Origin: Mimachlamys varia
Lineage: Eukaryota; Mollusca; Bivalvia; Pectinida; Pectinidae
DNA length: 64,000 nucleotides
Direction: 5' to 3'
Assembly (NCBI GenBank): GCA_947623455.1
Contig: OX392542.1
Location: 7,757,625-7,821,624, forward strand
Part shown: positions 44,801 to 56,800 of the stretch, piece by piece
How positions within the stretch are numbered: the first letter of the stretch is position 1
Layout: every line of letters starts with the position of its first letter
The notes under the pieces: model-generated
Seen by the model: the letters and a program-made list of their open reading frames with translations, nothing else
Databases searched by the model: none
What the model was told of the DNA's origin: nothing
Made by a program: the position numbers and the translations under genes

Positions 44801-47800
44801 ATGCACCCATTACAATATTGTGGGAGCAAAAATGTATGTATATATATAAAAAAAAAAAATTTAAAAATACCATAACATGGCGAACAAGAGAGAGGGAAAA
44901 AAACAACTCTTCATATCTATGTACAATAGCTTGTAATATATAAATATATAGTACCTCATTTTTCAGTGGAAAAAAAAAAAAAAAAAATTGTAATAGGACG
45001 AGGAAAAGTGATAAAGATAGTGCCGTCGCTGGGGCTCGAACCCGCGACCATTGGCTCTCCAGCCCGATGCTCTACCGACTGAGCTAAAGGGAAATTCCCT
45101 ACAGCTAACGCTTGTAAGGCAACCTAATCAATGCACATCTTTTACACTATTCCCCCCTTTTTCTAAATCCCCAACCCAGGTTCTTTGACTCCCCGCCAAG
45201 GCTTCTCCTCCTTGAAACGGGGAGGGTCATCGGCACCAGTTTGTAATAGGACGAGGAAAAGTGATAAAGATAGTGCCGTCGCTGGGGCTCGAACCCGCGA
45301 CCATTGGCTCTCCAGCCCGATGCTCTACCGACTGAGCTAAAGGGAAATTCCCTACAGCTAACGCTTGTAAGGCAACCTAATCAATGCACATCTTTTACAC
45401 TATTCCCCCCTTTTTCTAAATCCCCAACCCAGGTTCTTTGACTCCCCGCCAAGGCTTCTCCTCCTTGAAACGGGGAGGGTCATCGGCACCAGTTTGTAAT
45501 AGGACGAGGAAAAGTGATAAAGATAGTGCCGTCGCTGGGGCTCGAACCCGCGACCATTGGCTCTCCAGCCCGATGCTCTACCGACTGAGCTAAAGGGAAA
45601 TTCCCTACAGCTAACGCTTGTAAGGCAACCTAATCAATGCACATCTTTTACACACATATCAATTTGTTTCATTGCATATACACTGATTTATTCGCAGTCA
45701 GTTTTTACTAAGCTCAAGAAGGAAGAGGGTAAATATACATTTATGTCATTTTGCACGCGAATCGAAATCCTAAATGTCTTTTTCCTTCGACGCTAGAACT
45801 TCATAGACCGATAATTATAGCATGGCTTTACGTAGGCTTACAGAGACCGCTGGTTTATAAATTGTAAGCTGGCGTCAAGTCTCTCCACGTTGTGTAAAAC
45901 ATAAAGCGTGCAATCCGGATGTTACTCAAGCATTTCTCCACCATTACACCTGCTAATATGCTCTCATGAGACGAATAGGTCTCCGACTTTGTATTTGTAA
46001 ATGTTAAATTATGTCTGACAAAATACGGAGTATCATGCACTGAAACAACTTCATTATTAATGAATACATCACGCTCGATCGTCTAAGGCACGGATGTTTC
46101 AGTGGTGAACATGAGATTTTCAACATTTTTATAAATGTATCAATATCAGGTTTAGCAACATTATTTAACGGTTGTATACAGCTCAGATCCGTAAAACTGT
46201 CTTTAATGCTTCGGTTATCCTTTTGAGTTCATGGTATTTATTTTGATCTGACCTAGATTTTCGTGGCGGGTGTCGTCGTATTCCTTTGTACCTTTTCAAG
46301 TGTCTCCACTTGTTAATATTTTACCCCTCGTTTAATCAATTTTGAGCTCGAGTTATGGTTTTGTTGACGCTTCGGTATTCTTTCATTTTATATAGATTGT
46401 ACTGAATTTGAACGTTAGACTTTTAATGTTTTTACTTGATATGATTTAAAACCATTGATATGTTGCCATTTGCCACTTGATAAGACTATTGTGTTGATGA
46501 GCTTTCGAGACATAACAAACATATTAACTAGGATCCGTATTAATGAAACCATTCTCGTGCTCAAGCATTGATTCTATGATAGGACTCACTTTCTTGTACT
46601 CACTAAAATCACATCAAACCATCAAGAAGCAAATTAAAAACAATGAAAAAACGTTTTCTCCTTTAGGCACCTTCAAAATATTCCCAAATGATGAGCAGAG
46701 TACGATTTTCTTATTAATTCATACAATGTAGTTTAACAAGAAATTCGACTTGAGCACAAAGTCCATGCTTGAGCATGAGAACGCTTCCACGAATTCGGAC
46801 TCTGGTCTGTTCAGTAACATATCGATATACACATGTAGCTAATAATCTCTACTATAGCTTTGCTTTGTTTACAGTTTGTGGGCCACGTGAAGTGTCAGGC
46901 CCAGGTGTCTGAGCGCTGGTTCAGTGGGCTACAGATGCTGCGCTACCTCAACAGATTTGAATACCTGATGCTATCGATACCTCTCGGGATCCTCCTCCTC
47001 CCAATCCTGTCCCTCATCTACGTCGTGGCGCCGTGGAGTAAGGTCAGTTAAATACCTGTTACACATTACATGTATCTACGTCGTGGCGCCGTGGAGTAAG
47101 GTCAGTTAAATACCTGTTACACATTACATGTATCTACGTCGTGGCGCCGTGGAGTAAGGTCAGTTAAATACCTGTTACATATTACATGTATCTACGTCGT
47201 GGCTCGTGGAGTAAGGTCAGTTAAATACCTGTTACATATTACATGTATCTACGTCGTGGCGCCGTGGAGTAAGGTCAGTTAAATACCTGTTACATATTAC
47301 ATGTATCTACGTCGTGGCGCCGTGGAGTAAGGTCAGTTAAATACCTGTTATATATTACATGTATCTACGTCGTGGCGCCGTGGAGTAAGGTCAGTTAAAT
47401 ACCTGTTACATATTACATGTATCTACGTCGTGGCGCCGTGGAGTAAGGTCAGTTAAATACCTGTTACATATTACATGTACCTTACGTTTCGCCGAACGCA
47501 GGTAATTATTGTATGGCATCTTGGTGGATATTGTCCGATTTAGTTCATAAAATTGCATGTCATATTGACACAGTTCTTCACTTATCTTGCTATTTGAGTA
47601 CCAAATAAATATGTTATATGTCTGAATATATAGAACATTTCACTTTAAAACTTAAGTTTCGTGATAATTGAATATTTAGGCACGCTTTTACACATGTGTA
47701 TAATTTTCCCAATATTACTTTTATCTATGACAGGTAACGATACCATTGATGCTATGTTATATTATTTCACAAGCATCCATACAACTAGAATTAAATGATA

Positions 47801-50800
47801 GAATTAAATGATGTGTGACACTTCAATAAAATGAACTATTATTATTATATGTATGTATGTTTAATTGCACGTGAAGTCTCTATTTACAGGTAACCATGCT
47901 ACTGGATACACCTTTGTCACAGTTTTGTATGTTTAATTGTGTGTGAAGTCTCTATTTACAGGTAACCATGCTACTGGATACACCTTTGTCACAGTTTTGT
48001 ATGTTTAATTTTGTGTGATGTCTGTAATTACATGTAACCATGCTACTGGACACGCCTTTGTCACAGTTTTGTATGTTTAATTTTGTGTGATGTCTCTATT
48101 TACAGGTAACCATGCTACTGGACACGCCTTTGTCACAGTTTTGTATTTTTAATTTTGTGTGATGTCTGTAATTACAGGTAACCATGCTACTGGACACACC
48201 GTTGATGAGGTTCCTCAGTTACACCTGTTCCTACCTATCTTTTCTGATCGTTATCTGTCTGTGTAAGCTCCAGTTCAGTACCGTCTGGCTCTCCATTGCC
48301 TGTGACGACACGGGTCTCCTGGCCTACCTTCTCATCGGTCTGGTCTTCTTATGGATCTTTGGTAAATGTGGATTTCTCTGCATAACAGAATGGCTATGCA
48401 TACTTATTATTACTATTAGCTAAACGGTCCATAAACAAAAGAAAAGTCATATGGCCAAAATCCAGAAGAATATACATATAGACGGTATTTACAGAACAGG
48501 AGTATGGGGTTTAATATTAGTTTGGGTATTGAAGACTCTGTAGAATGCAACTATGAAGTCAGACTTAACCCTTATGTCTAACAGGAAATAAATGTATTAT
48601 ATATATATATCATCACCATCTAGCTGTCGTTTTAGTCTCGTATGTATTACGGTATGCTAGCGTATACAATATAGCAAAAAAAAATCAGAGAATACCGAAG
48701 CGTCAACAAAACCTTTATCCAAACTATAAATGTATTAAACTAGAGGCAAAATATGAACAAATGAAAGATTTACAAGGATACCCTTGTCAAAGTACAAGCG
48801 AATAAGACCAGGTGTTCCGGAAGATAAGTGTTCCTGCTTCATTGACGACACCAGCCATGTAAATCTTGGTCACATCTAAGTAAACATCAAGTTCTCAAAA
48901 TGAGATCCGAGTCATCATTGTTAATCACAACAAGTAAGCACGCTAATAAGCATACTCAAAAACGTCTATCTTGATATCACACAAAAATACAGAATATTTC
49001 TGGATGAGATCAAGATGGCGACCACAAAACTTGCCAAAAGTCTTCATCAACCTGCATTTCTTGAATCGATAATTTACGTGAAGATGTAGATGATCATGGA
49101 TAAAGTAAATTGCTTGGCACATTTTCGAAATCCCAGGGGTTACGTTGTTTTAGTTATCTGGACAACGTAACGGCCCAATGAAATTTGGAGGCTAGCAATT
49201 TAACGTTAGACTGTAGAATGTATTTTTTGTACAGGTTTAATATGGGAGGAGGTAAAACAGATATACAACGCCGGTGCACAAGACTACCTCCTTTCCATTT
49301 GGAACCTTGTGGACTCGTTTATGCTGACTTTTCTGTTGGCGTCCTTCACTCTTGATGTGGTACTTCCTATCCGCATACGGCAAATGATTCACCGATTTCA
49401 GCCCACCATGAACGCTTCCGGTAACATCGTCAGTATGACGATGCTGCCGCTATGTTACTCCAATGACGTATACAATATGTCGACGGCATACCGGGACTGC
49501 CAAGCTCCTGCCACACTGGCAATGATGGGTAAGATTGCATACTGAGCAAAAATGTTTATTGGTAACTGTATTACCAAGTTCTGTGGTAGTGTCGTCAACT
49601 ACGCATGCCGGTGTATGGCGTGTAAACTTCATTTTATATGAAAAAATATGGAACAAGTTACTTCATGTTGTTTCTACATTTTGTAGCACTCTTGTTGGCT
49701 TGATGTTAGTGCGTGAGGGTTGGGTGGGGAGGGAGGTCTTATTGTGAGATGAATCCTAGTATCAGGAAAAAATCTACGTTGTTGGGGAAATAAAACCATA
49801 GCTTTTCACGTCCGATCAGAAAACACCTTAAGGGATATTTAACAAATCGCCATCAGCAACCATTTTTTTGATGATGTGTTGAGCCACTTTATATCAATCT
49901 TTAAACAATAAAAGTTAACAAACTGAAGAAAATGTGTACAACCTTTAACCAACATTCTTTGTTGAATTTCAGCCGAGTGGTCACCTGTTTGGGTACCTGA
50001 TCCGGAACTTCTGTCCGATATCCTTTTTTCTGCTGGAATCATCCTCAGTGTGAGTCGCATATCCTTCATCATGCCAGCCAATGAGACGTTTGGAACCATG
50101 CTGGTGTCATTCCAGAGAACATTTTTTGACCTCGTCAAGCTGTTCGCCATGTTTGTCTTGATCCTACTTGCATTCACGTGCGGAATCGCCGGACTTTACG
50201 CCGCTCACACGTGCCAGACAGAGAGCTTCAAAGGGTCGGTGACTTATATATCATAATTGTTAAACTTCATTGAACATTTCGTTGATTTTGTTTCCTGAAA
50301 CGGTCTAGTTTAATTCTATAATACACGTACAGTATATGTTTCAATCTTCGATATTTATGGGTTACACTATCTTTACCCCTGAAATATGTAATAGCAACGG
50401 AACGGAAGGAACGAAAAAGCAGGTTGATTGGTCTCGGGTAAAAAGGTCTGATCAGTCGCTAGACGAATTCATGTCTTTTAAAAAAAACAAAGGAGCGATA
50501 ACCAACTTAACTGTCATTTTTTACCGCTATGTGACAACGAAATAATTTTGATTTACGTCTTAGGATCGAAGAAGTCTTCTTATCTCGTCAACAATCTAGT
50601 GCACACACATACTTCAATTTAGCTGTTACATATTTCAGGGTTGTAGAGAGCGAATGGTGTTTTTCCTACAATGAACCTGTTTTAACTGCAAACGAAAATG
50701 TATTAGCTAACCTTTGCTAGTAAAATTGCATTTAAAGGTTCATCTGTGACCCAAATTAAAAAAAACAGATAGTTTACATATTATTTCGTGATAAGAGACA

Positions 50801-53800
50801 ATCAACATACAGCTATCTAATATAAATGTAAGCAAACCACGCAACAAAAAATGAAACAATGCTTTATGATTGCTGGGTATACGTAACATGTTGTATAACG
50901 CTGTAACACAGGTGCTCTATACTACCGAAGATAAAGTATTGATCATGAGTCCAAGCTGTCGCAGGCTTCAGTTGTTCGGGATTTACAACCTGCTTAAAGT
51001 ATTAACGTATTGCAAAATATGATGCTTCTCAATTGATAAGAGAAACTTGTACTATTGAATATCGAGAGTTCGTTCGATACCGAATTTACAGTTTCACACG
51101 CTACATTTGTAATGAATTGTCGCCCTTGTTTGGATATCTTCAGAAGCTTGAATACAACATCATCAATATTAAACATTAAACATTGACGGTATTGCGATTC
51201 ATACTCATTCTTTACAGTCTTGTTATTAAGATTGCCCGTAGCAACTTGTTTTTGCAACTTACATGCTCTGAACATACAATCTTGAATACTTTATTCTAAG
51301 TGATAGTCCCAAAGAGGAGTGAGGACAACTTTTTGTTGCAAATGGTAAGGTATCGACTACCGTAGATACTTCCACCTCTCGTATCTCATGGCGTGTGTAG
51401 TGTTGAAACCTAGATATGTTATTTTAGTACAACAGGTACATCTTATGATGTTGCCTTCCATTATACTGTTATTAAATCCTACAATCATGTACTTATCTTT
51501 TATGCTAAATTTAAAAGTTTCGTTTACTTTACTTTTCTTTGCTGACAGATTTGCCGGGACATTATTCCTCCTTGTTTGGTCGTTGCTAGGATTCGGTCCG
51601 GGGGAGGCACCGGACCTGCGTCATGACGCACCTATGACATCACTAACGAACAATCCCTCACGCGGCCCGATGGTGGTTGCTCTTGGTTACATCCTGTATG
51701 GAATTTATGTATTCGCAGCACTTGTAGTCCTCATGAATCTTCTCATCGCCGTTATGTCCAACACATTCCAGGAAATCCAGGTCAGTGATCAGTCAAGAAT
51801 AGACATGTTTAAGAGCAATAATAAATATGGTCATGTTAATGAGTACGGAACGGAAACGGCTGAACATTCAAGCTGGTATAAACGAAATCAGGTTGCGTAC
51901 GAATGCATGCAAAGCGCTAAAGGTTTTTGTTGGATATAAATGTAGTGTTCGATACTTATATTTACATTCCTAGCACTTATTCATGATGTTACTGATTGTA
52001 TCGTTAGTGAACACAATATTCCCCAGGCAACCTTCTTTCACCAAAAAGTATTAGCGTCAAATGATTCAGCGTGGCACCGATACAGTGTATGGGGACGTAA
52101 ATCCCTTAGAAACAGGTGTGGATGGGTGTTCCTCTATCTTTATTTGATGAGGTCATTAGTTTGATGAGATGAAGCAGGAGACGCTTACTCTTCTGGACCT
52201 ACCTGGTCGTATTCTCTTGTACTTCATTTACAATTACATCTTTATTTTTGTCCTCGGTGTTTTCTGATGAGTGTCTTCTCCTGAAGTACGGTAGCGCGCT
52301 AGGATTTTGAAAATTGTCTCTGCTTTAATCCCCCTTACTACAAAATCAACTTTGCGTTCATCATGTTAGTGTATAGCAGTTTTAGAAATGAAAGCAATAA
52401 AACAAATTCGAACAATTTCGCTCTACAACTATATGTTAAATCACTGATTACTGCTGTAAATATTCAGCAGATTTCAATAACCACATCATAAACAACACCT
52501 TTTAAAAAGTTTTATTTTTCTTATATTCAAAACTGATTTATTACAATAATATCAGAATGTTTAATCAAATGAATTAACTTGATACAAATAAAGTTATTAA
52601 AATCCAGCAAAACCTTAGATATAGTAAGATAGAAACGCTTAATTGGATAACGTATATATGCCGCTTGTTACGTTAGGCTAACAGTCCACGGTATTAAAAC
52701 CTTAGAAAAAGTAAGATAGAAATGATTAATTGGATAACGCATATATGCCGCTTATTATGTTAGGCTAACAGTCCCCGGTATTAAAACTTTAGATATAGTA
52801 AGATAGAAATGATTAATTGGATAACGTATATATGCCGCCTGTTACGTTAGGCTAACAGTCCCCGGTATTGTACATACTTTGACAATATCATTATGCAAAC
52901 GTGATTGGTATACAGTCAATTACATGTGATTGTCGTCATTGTTTCCACCTCGTCATACACTGCTCTATTAATGTCAAACGATGCTAGTATAATCAGGATC
53001 GGCATGGTCACTACGTACGTTACTCAGTCGCTCATACCAGGCACATGTTCACGTGATTGTTTATAAATACGACGTGTGTTAATATCATACAAATTAAGAG
53101 TGAATACTGTCTTACGTGTATTGTTAAAGATTTAGATCTACATTTATGCATCCAAATGTTTGACATTTATTTTGGTGTTATCTCAACTTGCATGGCTGGT
53201 GTCATTGGTAAACCAGAAGACGCGTACTCTTCCATAATATGTTTCTGTAGTACAGTGTACTTATCTTCAAGGATCTCCGTGCAAATCCTTCTGTTGTTCA
53301 TATTTTGTGCCTAGTTTAATCGTTTTAGTGTTTGAGTTATGATTTTTCCAATTTTTATTGATAAAACTTGGTAAAATATTTTACACCTCAAAACTTTTTT
53401 TCGAATATATGCTACATGTAATGTGCTAAGCAACACACAAATTTGAAAGGTGAGATTTGATGCCAAATAAGTGACAGCATTAGAAACTTGATGTCGCCTA
53501 TTGCGATCTAGCTTTGTTATTCGTTTATACAAAGAAAAGAACAGCAAAACAGAAAAGAAATGACATATAAACTGGAAAAAGAGTTGCATGCACACTATCT
53601 TTTTATACCCTGAAAAAGTGAGAGAAAAAAATAGAGAGTACCGAAGCAATTACCAAACCATAATCCAAACTCAAAATCGATTAAACTATGGACAAAATAT
53701 TTACAGAGCATCAAGTTCTCAAATGAGAACTGAATCATCATTGTTAAACACAAGAAAAAAACTTAATGAGCAAACTCAAAAACGTCCATCTTCACATCAC

Positions 53801-56800
53801 TTAAAGATACAGAATATGTCTCGATGAGATAAAGATGGAGACAATACAACTTGCCTATAGTTCTGATCAACCTGCATCTTTCGAATCCCTATGTTGCTAG
53901 TTTGTTTGTCAGCAGTCGACAACGATCGCGAAAATCTCGATATTAAGAGCAAGCCCCAAAATAACGAATCTACTGCGATTTGTAAACACCATTGGTTGGA
54001 GAAGCATGGATTTCACCATCAAGAAAGGGAAAGTTCACGATAGGAACATTTAGATCGTCACGTTTATGATATAGCTCAGTAGTAAGCTATCCAGGTTGGT
54101 TGTAGTTTAAGTAGGGATCGAGGTAAGCAGCTTATGTAGAGGAGTCTGTAATGTTCTTTATTTCAAGTTCAGAAGGATATATACGATCGATGTGGTCAGC
54201 AAACTTCGTATTGTCGATAAACAACCCATCGTCGATATATCTGAAAGTGAAATTAAAAGATTTTGCAAGGTTTTTGTTACCTGTCCTGATTAGCTTAGCT
54301 CTTCCACAAATTAAGCCTCATATGAAAACAAGAACAAGTCAGCTAAGAGTAGGGCACAACCTGTTTCCATGGGAATGCCATCAATCTGCTGGAAAAGTGA
54401 CCCGAAGAAGTGAAAGGTCAAGCAAGGTATTATATGAAATAAACAATTTGAAGTCAAAAACCTGTTCACCATAGTAAACGGTGTCGTAATATTGTCGGCC
54501 GTTAGAGGATTTACTTCTCAGTTTGATCGATTGACCTTACCGGCTTTAACCTTTATCAAGCTAATACGAAGTGTGCGTTATGCAATGCAAAGGGGATCAT
54601 CATGCTTAATATGAAATACTATGTATAATTATCATATAATAAATGGAAATATGCCATGCTAAATAGGGCGTAACAAATCCAATGTTGATATAATTCGAAT
54701 TCGGTTTGTATCAATGTCATTAATGTATGCAGTACATGGAAGGGCTAGAAAAGAATGGCTAACGCGCCGAGTGCATGGCTCGAGGGGAATCCAGTGAGTT
54801 ATGATAGGGGTTTAGTGTAAGGTCACATATATGTTTCTAACTGTATTGTTGTACTGGGTGACCCCACAGTTCTGAAGCAACATCACAGACCTGATCTATC
54901 GAACGTGTACGTCTTACCATACCTGATAGTCAGTTAATTAGTGATATATCATGTTTCACATTTAACCTATCATTATAACTACATCCAAAAAACAAGTTTT
55001 CCTTTCCTCTATGTTAATCCTACGCTGTGGTAAAAAGATTCATACCTCCAACAAGTCTATTATTATTGCCATTTTGCAAACCTAGCGTTTGGAGTTTGAT
55101 TTAACAAAGAAAACTCATCATGATACAATGGATTGTGTTGATGACACCCATGTTCACAGTAAATTGGAGTTATCTTCCTTTGTGTGTTAACATCTTATGC
55201 AGAATAGAAATATCTGGTAGATCATTTTGGGGAAACGTGTCACATTTTATGTAAGTTTTCATAGAAAATCAGATAATGATGGATTTATATAAGTTGCAAA
55301 ACTTGTTACCAAATCCAATTTCAAAATGTGTGTATTAAATTGAAAAAGAAATAAAATAAAGTTTATACTAATGATCAAAATAGTATTTATGTAGGTAAAA
55401 AGGCCACAGTAACATACATGAAATCACATTTGAATGGACAATGGATTTGAAATATCACAGATAGTTTCCTCTTACCAGGAATGGCTCATGAAGCCCTATA
55501 GTCTACGATATGATACATTTGCGGTTTTTTTATTTTCAAAAGGATGAACGGGACACAGAATGGAAGTTTGTGAGAACAGAATTGTGGCTAACATTTATAG
55601 AACCCGGATGTTGTGTAGCCCCACCGTTCAATGTTATACCCACGCCACGCGATATTTGTAAACTGGTCAACGGGATGAGGAAGTACTTCCGCCGACTTTT
55701 CCGGAAGTGCCATAAACCAGTCCGCCGAAGTACAAAACGAGAACGCTCACTAAAGGTAAACAAACATTGTACATATTCAGTTGTGATATTTCAACTCTAA
55801 CTGAACGGCTTTATACATTTTTGATATAATGTATATTTCAGTTCGAGGAACATTTAAAATCCACCTTTGCAACTGTAGATCTTTTCTTAATTTCGATTTT
55901 GATTTTTAACAATCATTATTATGTTTTTTTTTATGGTTTTGTTGACGCTTTCCCTGACTTGATTTTCAATACATTCTTCTCGACTTTATGCATAACAAAG
56001 AAAAAAGTAGTATTTAGTTCAAAATTCACTTAAATATTGCATATTGCAAGATAAAGTAACTATTTAGCAAGTTTAAATGAAAGCTTTCATACCTAATACA
56101 GTCTCCTTTAAAATCTTGTTACAAATCTGTTTGATTTATGGAAAGGGAACTACAATGTATCCTAAATCAATCCTCATGTTTCAATCAAAATAATGTTATC
56201 ATTATGATACTAGTTAAAACGTATTATGTTAGTTTATATTAAGATTTCAGGCTTTTATCTCATTGAAAAATGTATAGAGATAAGGTATATTTTGTAAGCG
56301 TGTATACAATCTAAACATTTGCACCTTAGTTACATATAACGAAAACATTACTGTGTATGTCAAACATGGTTTCTTCCAGAAACTACAGACAAAAATGGAA
56401 TTAGAAGAGGCAAAGTATACTGCACGTCAGGTAAGTTAAAGAAAAACAATGTGCTAAAATGTTAATCCTTCAATCGCAAAATGTATTATATTTTCTTGTG
56501 TGACATTTTTTAATTCAAAGCTCAAGTTTTCTCTGGCTCTGGCTGTGCAAAACTCTAAGTCAGAGGTCAGGGCCAATGAAACTCAAACAATCGTTGGTAC
56601 CCCTGATTGTTCATGTAAGAGGCGTTAGTTTTTATGCTTACGGTTTTAGTAATATTGTTCGGGGGTTGAGTTTTAATGTTTGGAGGTTGAGTTTTATTGT
56701 TCGGTGGTTAAGTTTTAAAGCTCGAAAAATTATTTGTTTTGTTGGGTTGGGGTTCATTTTAAGTTTCAGATAGTCAATTCTAAAGTTAGATGGGTAGTTT

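Noticed and set aside
45023..45598. Three functional tRNA genes
   Set aside because: The A and B boxes are good but the anticodon and acceptor stems pair poorly, and each copy is embedded in a longer SINE unit.
54151..54474. 107-aa plus-strand ORF
   Set aside because: It is antisense to the decayed reverse transcriptase, which explains the sequence better.
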